From CAVRJC01 sp963721435 (GTDB lineage Bacteria; Actinomycetota; Acidimicrobiia; IMCC26256; DASPTH01), in assembly GCA_963721435.1 (NCBI GenBank), contig CAVRJC010000008.1, forward strand, positions 128,428 through 192,427: a DNA stretch of 64,000 nt, in the 5' to 3' direction. Made by a program: the position numbers and the translations under genes. Under the pieces are notes generated by a model that was given only the letters and a program-made list of their open reading frames with translations, ran no database searches and was not told the origin of the DNA. Positions 8,520 to 16,419 of the stretch are shown in pieces (the stretch's first letter is position 1; each line of letters opens with the position of its first letter).

Positions 8520-10034
8520 TCAGGCCTCGGGGCGCAGGGTCGGGAAGAGGATCACTTCCCGGATGCTCGTGACCTCGGCGAGCAGCATGGCGAGGCGGTC
8601 GATGCCGATACCCATGCCGCCCGTCGGTGGCAGCCCGAACTCGAGCGCGCGGAGATAGTCCTCGTCGATCGTGCCGGCCTCGGCATCACCCGCAGCGCGG
8701 GCCGCGGCCTCCGATTCGAACCGAGCGCGCTGATCGATCGGATCGTTGAGCTCGCTGTACGCGTTCGCGATCTCCGTGCCGTTGACGACCACTTCGAACC
8801 GCTCGACCAACGTCGGATCGTCGCGGTGTGCACGCGCCAGTGGCGACGTCTCGCGCGGGTAGTCGGTGACGAACGTCGGGCGGATCAGTTTGGCCTCGAC
8901 GCGCTCTTCATAGACCTCTTGCGTCAGCCGCCCCGCGCCCCACGACTCCTTGTAGGAGAGGCCGAGATCGTCGAGTACCGAACGTGCGTCGACGACCGCC
9001 ATCGAGGGATTGATGTCGACGCCGACGTGCTGACGGATCAGGGACACCATCGAGGCGCGCGGCCAGGGCTCCGCGAGGTCGACGGGCACCCCGGCGACGT
9101 CGATCACCGTCGAGCCGCCGAGCGCCGCGCGCGCGGCTGCCACCACGAGTGACTCGGTGAGCTCCATCATGTCGTGGTAGTCGGCGAACGCCTGGTACGC
9201 CTCGAGCATCGTGAACTCGGGGTTGTGCGTCGTGTCGATGCCCTCGTTGCGGAAGATGCGCCCGATCTCGAACACCCGCTCGAACCCGCCGACCACCAGC
9301 CGCTTGAGATGCAACTCGGTGGCGATGCGGAGATACAGATCGATGTCGAGCGTGTTGTGGTGCGTGACGAACGGCCTGGCGGTCGCGCCGCCGAGCTCGT
9401 GATGGAGCACGGGGGTCTCGACCTCGACGAACCCGCGGTCGTCGAGGTGCCGACGCATGGCCGCCACCGCGGCGAACCGGATCTCGAACACGCGCCGGGC
9501 GTCCTCGTTCACGATGAGGTCGACGTAGCGCTGCCGGTACCGGGTGTCGACGTCGCTCAGGCCGTGCCACTTGTCGGGGAGTGGCCGCAGCGCCTTGGCG
9601 AGCAGCACGAAGCTGCTGATCTTCACCGACAGCTCGCCCTTGCGGGTGGTCATGACCGTGCCCTCGACGCCGACCCAGTCGCCGAGGTCGAGCTGGTCGA
9701 ACTCGTCGTGCGCGGCTTCCCCCAGCTCGGCGTTCGACACGAACAGCTGCACGCTGCCCGACTGGTCGCGCATGGTGGCGAACGTCAGCTTGCCCTGGCG
9801 GCGGATGAGCAGGATGCGCCCCGCCACGGAGACGGCGGTGTCGGTCTCGACACCGGGCTCGAGGCCGCCGAACTCGTTCCTGAGCTCGGCGAGGGTGCGA
9901 TCACGGGCGAAGTTGACCGGGTACGGATCGACGCCCCGCGCGCGCAACGCGTCGAGGTCGGCCAGGCGACGCGCGCGCTCCGCCGGCGCGTCGACCGGCG
10001 CGTTCGGGTCTTCCGCAGCGGCGTCGTCGGGCAC
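8520..10034 (-). CDS. lysS: Lysyl-tRNA synthetase, class II
   Basis: A 504-residue cytosolic enzyme that charges tRNA-Lys. The N-terminal OB-fold anticodon-binding domain includes VAGRILLIRRQGKL and FATMRDQSGS. The class II catalytic domain carries motif 2 RIFRNEGIDTTHNPEFTMLE and motif 3 GMGIGIDRLAMLL, ending in EVILFPTLRPEA. Length is normal for bacterial class II LysRS. GTG 10034 is chosen because the protein homology begins with PDDAAAED just after it and a TACGCT box lies 6 bases upstream. The open frame continues upstream to 10634 only as an antisense shadow of the thiolase gene. It is a good housekeeping anchor for phylogenetic placement. Confidence 0.96.
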   Translation of the reverse strand: MPDDAAAEDPNAPVDAPAERARRLADLDALRARGVDPYPVNFARDRTLAELRNEFGGLEPGVETDTAVSVAGRILLIRRQGKLTFATMRDQSGSVQLFVSNAELGEAAHDEFDQLDLGDWVGVEGTVMTTRKGELSVKISSFVLLAKALRPLPDKWHGLSDVDTRYRQRYVDLIVNEDARRVFEIRFAAVAAMRRHLDDRGFVEVETPVLHHELGGATARPFVTHHNTLDIDLYLRIATELHLKRLVVGGFERVFEIGRIFRNEGIDTTHNPEFTMLEAYQAFADYHDMMELTESLVVAAARAALGGSTVIDVAGVPVDLAEPWPRASMVSLIRQHVGVDINPSMAVVDARSVLDDLGLSYKESWGAGRLTQEVYEERVEAKLIRPTFVTDYPRETSPLARAHRDDPTLVERFEVVVNGTEIANAYSELNDPIDQRARFESEAAARAAGDAEAGTIDEDYLRALEFGLPPTGGMGIGIDRLAMLLAEVTSIREVILFPTLRPEA

Positions 10035-10040
10035 CCGGGC

Positions 10041-10046
10041 AGCGTA
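10041..10046 (-). promoter_or_regulatory. Probable -10 box of lysS
   Basis: TACGCT on the minus strand, 6 bases before GTG 10034. No ribosome site is visible, so a leaderless message is likely. Confidence 0.4.
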
Positions 10047-10069
10047 GAGGCGGCAGTACGATGCTCTGC

Positions 10070-10093
10070 GCACATTCATTTGGGCACATTCAT
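10070..10093. repeat. Short direct repeat in lysS/thiolase divergent region
   Basis: GCACATTCAT occurs at 10070-10079 and again at 10084-10093, a 14-base period in an unusually AT-rich stretch between two divergent genes. It could be a regulator site for the thiolase gene. No palindrome is evident. Confidence 0.3.
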
Positions 10094-10143
10094 CGGCACG
10101 ACTCGGAAGTCGTCGCCCACTCGCTCTCGTCAGGAGAACTGCC

Positions 10144-11346
10144 GTGGACGCAGTCATCGTCGCCACCGCCCGGACCCCGATCGGCCGGGCCCTGAAGGGC
10201 TCGCTCGTCGACTGCCGACCCGACGACCTCGGGGCCGGGATCATCGAGGCACTCCTCGCCAAGGTCCCCTCGCTCGACCCCGCCGAGGTCGAGGACGTCA
10301 TCTGGGGCTGCGCCCAGCCGGCCGGCGAGTCGGGCTTCAACCTCGCCCGCGTCACCGCACTGCTCGCGGGGCTCGACGCGCCTGGCGTCACCGTCAACCG
10401 GTACTGCTCGTCGTCGCTCCAGACCATCCGCATGGCCACGCACGCGATCCGCGCGGGCGAGGGCGACGTCTTCGTCGCCGGCGGGGTCGAGACCGTCAGC
10501 CGGTTCGTGAACGGGCGCGCCGACCTCGGGCCCGAAGTCTGGAACCCGAAGTTCGAGGCGGCGGTCGCGCGCACGCAGGCTCGCTCCGAGGGTGGTACCC
10601 CGCCCTGGACACCCGGTGAGGGCCTCCCCGACATCTACATCTCGATGGGCCAGACCGCCGAGAACGTGGCCGAGTGGGCGAACGTCACTCGCGAAGACAT
10701 GGACGAGTTCGCCGCCATGTCGCAGCAGCGCGCGGTCGAGTCGCAGGAGAACGGCTTCTTCGAGCGTGAGATCACGCCGGTGACGCTCGCCGACGGCACC
10801 GTGATCTCCAAGGACGACGGCCCGCGTGCGGGCACCACCGTCGAGAAGCTCGCGCAGCTGAAGCCGGTGTTCCGTCCCGACGGTCGGGTCACGGCCGGCA
10901 ACGCGTGCCCGCTGAACGACGGCGCGGCCGCGGTGCTCGTGATGAGCGAGGAGCGCGCCAGCGCGCTCGGGCTGCAGCCGCTGGCGCGCATCGTCGCGAG
11001 CGGCGTCTCCGCCCTGAACCCCGAGATCATGGGCCTGGGCCCGGTCGACGCGTGTCGGCAGGCGCTCGGGCGGGCGAAGCTGTCGATCGACGACATCGAC
11101 CTCGTCGAGATCAACGAGGCGTTCGCGGCGCAGGTGATCCCGTCGGCACGCGAGCTCGACATCCCGTTCGAGAAGCTGAACGTGCACGGCGGCGCCATCG
11201 CGCTCGGCCACCCGTTCGGCCAGACCGGCGCCCGCATCATGACCACGTTGCTCAACGGCCTCGAAGACGCCGGTGGCCGCTACGGGCTCGAGAGCATGTG
11301 CGTCGGCGGCGGCCAGGGCATGGCGATGGTCGTCGAGCGCCTCTGA
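10144..11346 (+). CDS. Acetyl-CoA C-acetyltransferase (thiolase)
   Basis: A 400-residue thiolase that cleaves 3-ketoacyl-CoA or condenses acetyl-CoA. It has the N-terminal VIVATARTPIGRALKGS, nucleophile C88 in VNRYCSSSLQTI, and the GGAIALGHPFGQTGARI segment with the catalytic His. The C-terminal CVGGGQGMAMV carries the acid/base Cys. Start GTG 10144 is preceded by AGGAGA at proper distance. It is a single-gene unit divergent from lysS. The full set of catalytic residues supports activity in fatty-acid or side-chain beta-oxidation. Confidence 0.95.
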   Translation: MDAVIVATARTPIGRALKGSLVDCRPDDLGAGIIEALLAKVPSLDPAEVEDVIWGCAQPAGESGFNLARVTALLAGLDAPGVTVNRYCSSSLQTIRMATHAIRAGEGDVFVAGGVETVSRFVNGRADLGPEVWNPKFEAAVARTQARSEGGTPPWTPGEGLPDIYISMGQTAENVAEWANVTREDMDEFAAMSQQRAVESQENGFFEREITPVTLADGTVISKDDGPRAGTTVEKLAQLKPVFRPDGRVTAGNACPLNDGAAAVLVMSEERASALGLQPLARIVASGVSALNPEIMGLGPVDACRQALGRAKLSIDDIDLVEINEAFAAQVIPSARELDIPFEKLNVHGGAIALGHPFGQTGARIMTTLLNGLEDAGGRYGLESMCVGGGQGMAMVVERL

Positions 11347-11394
11347 CCCGTCGCGAGGACCGTTCGCGCACTCACCGAAAGGCCGGCCGGCGGG

Positions 11395-12594
11395 CTACTG
11401 GAACGCCGGGTTGATGCAGTCGAGCGTCTGCGCCGGCGGCACCTGGAAGGCAGTCGCGGGCGGGAAGTTGACCGGCGCGTTCAGGATCGCCTTGCCGTAG
11501 GTGACCCTCACGACCTCGGCGGTGGGGCTCCCGGTCATGGGGAATTCGCCGACCAGCACGATGTCGGTGATGTTGATGTCGTTGCGGCGCGTGCGGAGGG
11601 TACGGAGGATCTGCTTGGCGTCGGCACGCGCCTGATCCTTGGTGCTGAGCCCGCTGGGGAGGGTGGTGGTCGGCGGCGGCACGAGCGTGGTCGTCGTCGT
11701 GGTCGTGGTCGACGTGGTGGTGCTCGTGGTCGTCGAGGACGGCGGCGTCAGTGTGGTGGTGGTGGTCGGCGGCACGCAGGTCGCCGGGCCGCTCGGGAGC
11801 GGCGGAGCGCCGTTGTTGATCGCCCACGTGATCACGATCGGCTGGCCCGCGGTGTACTGCACGACGAAGCGCTCGTCGTCGGGGACCCCGCGGTTGCTCG
11901 GGCCGAGGCTCGGGTTGGCGAGCAGCTTCGCCTGGATGATCGCCGCCTGCTTCTGGTCCGGTGACGTCGTGGGCGGCGGCGCGGTGGTCGGCGGCACGGT
12001 GGTGGGCGGCGCGGTCGTCGGCGGGTTCGTGGGGGCGACGGTGGTCGGCGCCAGCGTCGGCGGGCTCGTCGGAGGCGGCGGCACGATGGACGTGCTCGGG
12101 GTGATCGGCGCGGTCGTGACCGGCGCGATGGTGGTGACCGGAGCCGTGGTGACCGGCGGCTTGGTGGTGGACGGCGGCGGCACGGTGGTGGACACCGACG
12201 GCTGGGTCGGGATCGCCACGTTGTTCTTGTCGTTGGTGTCGCCGCTGCGCAGCGCGAAGAACAGCACGAGGCCGATCGCCCACAGCCCGATCACGACGCC
12301 CGCGATGACGCGGGCGGCGAGCACGAGCTGCTCCCCCTTGCGGGTGCCCTGCGAGCGCCGGATCGAATCCGCGGCCCGGCCCGCGAGGACCAGGGCGATG
12401 ATCGTGCCGATGAGCGGGATGACGATGCTGACGACCGCCCAGACGAGGGCGGCAACCGCGAACGGCTCGGTGCGCGGCTCGGGCCCCCAACCTCCGGGCC
12501 CGGTTCCCCCTCCCCCGCTCCCGGTGGGCTCCGGCTCAGGTCCGACCGGTACTGCACCCGTGTCGTCGGGATTCCAGGGTGGTTCCTGAGCCAT
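11395..12594 (-). CDS. Membrane protein: DUF4190-like domain plus Thr/Pro-rich extracytoplasmic region
   Basis: 399 residues. A Pro/Gly-rich cytosolic head is followed by two membrane segments (about 45-70, AALVWAVVSIVIPLIGTII, and about 93-113, VIAGVVIGLWAIGLVLFFAL), as in DUF4190 proteins. Then comes a very long Thr/Pro/Val-rich linker with poly-Thr runs, and a folded C-terminal part of about 100 residues that includes a KDQARADAKQILRTLR helix. Probably a cell-envelope protein with an exposed domain; function unknown. A TAACGT box 6 bases before ATG 12594 and the divergent TAGGCT of the next gene suggest paired leaderless promoters. Confidence 0.8.
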   Translation of the reverse strand: MAQEPPWNPDDTGAVPVGPEPEPTGSGGGGTGPGGWGPEPRTEPFAVAALVWAVVSIVIPLIGTIIALVLAGRAADSIRRSQGTRKGEQLVLAARVIAGVVIGLWAIGLVLFFALRSGDTNDKNNVAIPTQPSVSTTVPPPSTTKPPVTTAPVTTIAPVTTAPITPSTSIVPPPPTSPPTLAPTTVAPTNPPTTAPPTTVPPTTAPPPTTSPDQKQAAIIQAKLLANPSLGPSNRGVPDDERFVVQYTAGQPIVITWAINNGAPPLPSGPATCVPPTTTTTLTPPSSTTTSTTTSTTTTTTTTLVPPPTTTLPSGLSTKDQARADAKQILRTLRTRRNDINITDIVLVGEFPMTGSPTAEVVRVTYGKAILNAPVNFPPATAFQVPPAQTLDCINPAFQ

Positions 12595-12600
12595 CGGGCA

Positions 12601-12606
12601 ACGTTA
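12601..12606 (-). promoter_or_regulatory. Probable -10 box of the Thr/Pro-rich membrane protein gene
   Basis: TAACGT on the minus strand, 6 bases before ATG 12594, with no ribosome site. The pattern fits a leaderless promoter. Confidence 0.4.
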
Positions 12607-12676
12607 CCGACGGAGCATCGCCGCGCGGCGGCACTCGCGTGGCGCATCACGGTGGAGCACTCACCGAGTCTCTCGG

Positions 12677-12682
12677 TAGGCT
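12677..12682 (+). promoter_or_regulatory. Probable -10 box of the HhH-GPD gene
   Basis: TAGGCT lies 9 bases before ATG 12692, and no ribosome site is present. It is divergent from the box at 12601-12606. Confidence 0.4.
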
Positions 12683-12691
12683 TCGTGCTCG

Positions 12692-13286
12692 ATGGCCTCC
12701 CAGTCCGCCAACGCCGTTCTCCCCGTCACCGGCGACGCCGAGGCCGACGCCCTGCTCGGATCCGATGCGTTCGCGCTCCTGCTCGGCATGCTGCTCGACC
12801 AGCAGGTGCCGATGGAGTGGGCCTTCCGCGGCCCCGCGACTCTGCGCGACCGCCTCGGCGGCACGCTCGACGTCGCGAAGATCGCGGCCATGAGCCCCGA
12901 CGACCTGGAGCTGGTGTTCCGCGACAAGCCCGCGTTGCACCGCTACCCGGGTTCGATGGCGAAGCGCGCCCACGCGCTCGCGACCCACGTCGTCGACAAC
13001 TACGGGGGCGACACCGCTGCGATCTGGGTCACCGCACCCGACGCCGGCGAGCTCTACGCGCGTCTCGCGCGCGCTCCCGGGCTTCGGAGAGGACAAGGCG
13101 AAGATCTTCCTCGCCGTGCTCGGCAAGCGACTCGGCGTCGCGCCCGAAGGATGGGAGAAGTACGCGAAGCCCTTCTCCGACTCGCGGCCGCGCTCGGTGG
13201 CCGACATCGACTCGCCCGAGGCCCTGAAGCGCGTGCGCGCCTTCAAGCAGGAGCAGAAGGCCAAGGGCAAGGGCAAGGGCGACTGA
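12692..13286 (+). CDS. HhH-GPD-type base-excision DNA repair protein (frameshifted)
   Basis: Reads MASQSANAVLPVTGDAEADA, then FALLLGMLLDQQVPMEWAF and RYPGSMAKRAHALATHV. This matches the actinobacterial HhH-GPD glycosylase-like family described as TIGR03252. After LYARLARAPG the frame is lost. Removing one G from the GGG at 13079-13081 continues as FGEDKAKIFLAVLGKRLGV to a Lys-rich tail ending at TGA 13284-13286, giving the family's usual length of about 198 residues. Helix-hairpin-helix glycosylases remove damaged bases, but the exact activity of this subfamily is unknown to me. The break is probably a homopolymer sequencing error. Confidence 0.85.
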
Positions 13287-13287
13287 C

Positions 13288-13422
13288 ATGTGCCTGCTCG
13301 CCTTCGCGCTCGCCCGCGGGATCGCGGCGCTCATCGCGCTGACAACCGAGCGCCGTCGTCACGACCCGCCCCGTCGCGACCCACCGCCGCCGCGAGGCGA
13401 CGACCTCATCCTCGCCGCGTAG
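13288..13422 (+). CDS. Possible very small membrane-anchored protein
   Basis: A 44-codon ORF beginning 1 base after the glycosylase stop. It has a hydrophobic start (MCLLAFALARGIAALIAL), then a basic Arg/Pro tail ending GDDLILAA. Position and hydrophobic segment are suggestive, but no ribosome site or homology is evident, and it ends just before the convergent HdeD-like gene. It may be spurious. Confidence 0.25.
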   Translation: MCLLAFALARGIAALIALTTERRRHDPPRRDPPPPRGDDLILAA

Positions 13423-13425
13423 CCC

Positions 13426-14007
13426 TCAGGCGAGTTCCTTCTTCATGTCGCGGTAGTGGAACGCGGCGACAAGGTCGAACACACCCTTGAAGATCGTCCA
13501 CACGCCGATGATGGTGATGAGGAGGAGCGTGGAACGGTCGGGATTGCCGATCGCCCACGCGCCCAGCCCGATGGCCACGATCCCGGCGATGAGCCCGAGC
13601 CACCAGCCCCGCACGTGGGTGTTCGACAGCGCGATGGCGATGTCGAAGATGCCGCGGAAGAGGAGATACCACGCCACGAACACACCGAGCACCACGAGCG
13701 TGGGCTCGGGCCACACCAGCGCGGCGATACCGGCACCGATGGCGATGACGCCGCCGATGATGCCCATCCACCGCCATCCACCCGTGGTGACGAACGCCAT
13801 CGCGAACATGGTGAACCCTCCCATGAAGAAGGCCAACGCGATGAGGATCACGGTCACCGAGATCGACGACGGGCGCGTCGACAGGATCACGAATCCCAGC
13901 AGGAGCCAGATGATCCCGGCCACCAGGAACATCCACCAGCTTTGCGCGTACGCGCGCGCGACCGACAGCTCCACCTCGTCGAGATCCACGACTTCGACGT
14001 GCCTCAT
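13426..14007 (-). CDS. HdeD/DUF308-family membrane protein
   Basis: 193 residues with about six membrane helices in three similar pairs. These include WWMFLVAGIIWLLLGFVIL, WMGIIGGVIAIGAGIAALVW and the late GLIAGIVAIGLGAWAIG. This is the tandem-repeat layout of HdeD-like (DUF308) proteins, which are linked to acid or general stress in other bacteria. ATG 14007 follows a strong GGAGGGGGTG ribosome site. The frame is open further upstream, but there is no support for that part. Located in the cytoplasmic membrane; substrate or role unproven. Confidence 0.85.
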   Translation of the reverse strand: MRHVEVVDLDEVELSVARAYAQSWWMFLVAGIIWLLLGFVILSTRPSSISVTVILIALAFFMGGFTMFAMAFVTTGGWRWMGIIGGVIAIGAGIAALVWPEPTLVVLGVFVAWYLLFRGIFDIAIALSNTHVRGWWLGLIAGIVAIGLGAWAIGNPDRSTLLLITIIGVWTIFKGVFDLVAAFHYRDMKKELA

Positions 14008-14108
14008 GTGACACCCCCTCCGGGTCCCGGCGCAATCGCCGGTTTCGCGCGGCGAAGCTACCCCAGCCCGCGAGGGCATCCGAGGGATGGTCGTCCGCCG
14101 GCCCTGGG

Positions 14109-14114
14109 TACAGT
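14109..14114 (+). promoter_or_regulatory. Probable -10 box of the 83-residue protein gene
   Basis: TACAGT is 6 bases upstream of ATG 14121, with no ribosome site. Confidence 0.4.
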
Positions 14115-14120
14115 CGGGCC

Positions 14121-14372
14121 ATGAGCGAAGCCCCGTCAGTCGGCGTTCTCGCCGGTCAGCTCGGCTACCTGTTCGAGGAGCGACCGGAGCTCCGGCGGGC
14201 GACCTCCGAGCAGCTCGCGGAGCGGCTCAACCACGAAGACCGGTACGCGCGCGCCCGGGCCCGCTACCCACTCGAGACCGATGCCGAGGTCGCCGCGCAC
14301 ATCGACGAGTTCCCCGCGCGGATCACCGCCGCGACCGTCGACGCCGCGCTCGCGCAGCTCCACGACGACTGA
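14121..14372 (+). CDS. Conserved-looking hypothetical protein, 83 residues
   Basis: A small acidic, mostly helical protein with QLGYLFEERPELRRATSEQL near the N-terminus and EVAAHIDEFPARITAATVDA later. The amino-acid use is that of a real coding region. It ends 3 bases before the convergent ferritin-like gene. No recognised domain. The helical content and short length would suit a regulatory or adaptor protein, but that is speculation. Confidence 0.6.
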   Translation: MSEAPSVGVLAGQLGYLFEERPELRRATSEQLAERLNHEDRYARARARYPLETDAEVAAHIDEFPARITAATVDAALAQLHDD

Positions 14373-14375
14373 CGG

Positions 14376-14678
14376 TCACGTCTCTTCGGCTTCGATCTCG
14401 GTGATCGGCTCGTCGGTGAACAGGTACGTCGAGAGGTGCTTGCTCAGGACCGGATCGCGGCGCCGCCACCACTCGAGTGCCATCGCCGCGTGCTCCTTCT
14501 CCTCGTCGCGGTTGTGACGGAGGATCGTGCGGAGGTCGTCGTCCGCCGTGGCGTCGACGCGTTGGTTGTACCAATCGGCCGCTTCGAGCTCCTCGATGAT
14601 CGACTGGACCGCGCGGTGCATCTCGATGGTCTCGGCGCTCAGCAGCTCGAGCGGCTCATGGAATCCCTCGCTGGCCAT
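14376..14678 (-). CDS. Encapsulated ferritin-like protein (EncFtn family)
   Basis: A 100-residue ferroxidase of the encapsulin-cargo ferritin family. The pattern ELEAADWYNQRVDA followed by RHNRDEEKEHAAMALEWWRR matches the family. By analogy with the Rhodospirillum protein, the expected iron ligands are E30, E60 and H63. ATG 14678 has a strong GGAGGAGAG site. The homologue normally forms a decameric ring that oxidises Fe(II) inside an encapsulin shell. Here the C-terminus ends TEIEAEET without an obvious Leu-rich targeting tail, and no encapsulin gene lies within 14 kb to the left or 49 kb to the right, which is unusual. Confidence 0.88.
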   Translation of the reverse strand: MASEGFHEPLELLSAETIEMHRAVQSIIEELEAADWYNQRVDATADDDLRTILRHNRDEEKEHAAMALEWWRRRDPVLSKHLSTYLFTDEPITEIEAEET

Positions 14679-14731
14679 GTCTCTCCTCCGTCCGATGTGG
14701 CCCGATTGGGTCGTGGATTGCACTTGCCTCC

Positions 14732-15408
14732 GTGGGGTACCCCGATCACATGACGAAGACACCTGGCGCGACGACATGCCTCGACCGCTGGGTCGCGGTG
14801 AAGGTGCTGCACCCCATGCTCGCCGCCGATCCCGCGATGCGGCGCCGCTTCGAGGCCGAAGGACGCACCGCCGCCAGGATCATGCACCCGAACGTCGTCC
14901 AGGTCTACGGCAGTGGCGAGGATGACGGTGTGCCGTGCCTCGTCATGGAATACGTCGAGGGACCGACACTCGCCGACGAGATCGCTCGCGGCCCGCTCCA
15001 CCCGGATCGCGCTCGTCGCATCGCGTTGGGCGTCGCGCGCGGGCTCGCCGCCGCACACGCGCAGGGAATCACGCACTGCGACGTGAAGCCGGCGAGCGGA
15101 GGGCAGCCCGGAGCCGAACGAATCAGAAACGGAGTTCGGCGAGGGAAATCGACCCGGAGCTCGCACTGATCGCTCGTCGCGCGACCAGTCGAGTGCCCGA
15201 GGACCGCTTCGCCGACGGCGCCGCGCTCGCAGCCCGCGCTCGAGGGTTCCGAGGAGCCCGTGCCGGACGATCAGCCCACGATCGCGTTCGCATCCACCGC
15301 GACGACGACAGTGATGCCCGTCGCGCCGGCACCCGCGCCCCGGGAACCGCACGTCTCTCGCCCGACGCCTCGACGACGAAGACGTCGCCGGGGCAGAACA
15401 AGAAGTAG
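14732..15408 (+). pseudogene. Remnant of a Ser/Thr protein kinase
   Basis: The first part (about 14732-15100) reads as a PknB-like kinase N-lobe and catalytic loop: RWVAVKVLHPMLAADP, MHPNVVQVYGSGE, CLVMEYVEGPTLADEI and ITHCDVKPAS. The Gly-rich loop is missing at the front, and HRD is changed to HCD. The activation segment and most of the C-lobe are absent. A C-terminal kinase helix (DPELALIARRATSRVPEDRF) follows in another frame from about 15150, and a Thr/Pro-rich juxtamembrane-like segment (PDDQPTIAFAS) in the first frame again from about 15260. The loss of a whole central block points to genuine decay, unlike the single-base breaks elsewhere. Confidence 0.75.
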
Positions 15409-15411
15409 CTC

Positions 15412-16311
15412 CTACGACACGACCATCGAGCGCACTTCGATCGCACCCTCGTGCTCTCGCACGTCGAACCGCGGAAGCGGGCTCGCCGCCGGGCCGCGCA
15501 CGAGCGCGCCATCGGAGACGCGGAACCGACTGCCGTGCCACGGGCACTCGATGCAGCCGTCGACGATCCGGCCCTCGTCCATCGGCGCGCCACGGTGCGG
15601 GCACGTCGCCGAGAGCGCCACGACCTCTCCCGACTGGTCACGCAGCACCATCACGGGCACGCCGCCTGCGTCGACACGCACGGGCCGATCTCGCACCTCG
15701 GCCGCGTCGAGCACACGCGTCCACTGCTCGGGCCCGGTGTCGTCGCGGTTGGCGTCGACGCCGACGCCACGGCCCTGCACGAGATGCCCGCCGAGGTAAC
15801 CCCCGACCGTCGCCGCCGCTGCACCCGCCATGCCGAGCGCGATCCCGCGGGCATGATGGCCGCGGCGGCGCGCGACCCACGAGCCGAGATACAGCGCGGC
15901 GGCCGATCCGTTGGCGGCTGCGTGCACCAGACCGACGCGCGTGGTCCGGCCCGTCGTATCGCTCCAGTCCGACGCGCCCGTCGCCGCGGCCGGCAGCGCG
16001 CTCAACAGACCGAGGCCGACGAGTACACGCGCGGCATCCCGGTACTTGCGCGGCCCGACGATGTCGAGAACCCACGCGCTCGTCCAAAACCCGATGGGCA
16101 GGTCGGTGAGCATCGGATGGAGCGGGTGGCCGAGCCAGGTACCACTCAACAGATCCTTCAGCGGCCCCTCCGGCACCGCTCGATGCACCGCTCGCTGCAC
16201 GGTGCGACTCGGGGCATCGAGCCGCGCATCCTGCTCGACACGCGCGACCGCTGCGTGCACTGCGTTCCCTGCATACAGCGGGCTCGGGCTGGGCTCGCGA
16301 CGGACGGCCAT
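15412..16311 (-). CDS. DUF2231 membrane domain fused to Rieske [2Fe-2S] domain
   Basis: 299 residues. The N-terminal half has the DUF2231 pattern GTWLGHPLHPMLTDLPIGFW and about four membrane helices. The C-terminal half is a Rieske domain with both ligand pairs, CPHRGAP and CPWHGSRF. The Rieske part ends in a strand-rich tail (FDVREHEGAIEVRSMVV). It is probably a membrane-anchored electron-transfer protein; the partner is unknown. ATG 16311 is chosen; GTG 16317 would add two residues. It diverges from the SGNH hydrolase gene across about 108 bases. Confidence 0.88.
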   Translation of the reverse strand: MAVRREPSPSPLYAGNAVHAAVARVEQDARLDAPSRTVQRAVHRAVPEGPLKDLLSGTWLGHPLHPMLTDLPIGFWTSAWVLDIVGPRKYRDAARVLVGLGLLSALPAAATGASDWSDTTGRTTRVGLVHAAANGSAAALYLGSWVARRRGHHARGIALGMAGAAAATVGGYLGGHLVQGRGVGVDANRDDTGPEQWTRVLDAAEVRDRPVRVDAGGVPVMVLRDQSGEVVALSATCPHRGAPMDEGRIVDGCIECPWHGSRFRVSDGALVRGPAASPLPRFDVREHEGAIEVRSMVVS

Positions 16312-16419
16312 GCGCACGGTCTACCCCGTATCGTCCGCCGCGACACCTTGCCGCCCCCTCGTCGTCACGCGCTACCTTCCCGGCACCGGACGCGCCGAGA
16401 CCGGAAGCAGGAGACAGTG

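Noticed and set aside
11640..12200. Low-complexity repeats in the Thr/Pro-rich membrane protein, at first sight a DNA repeat array
   Set aside because: They encode the Thr/Pro linker; units are irregular and no spacer structure like CRISPR is present.
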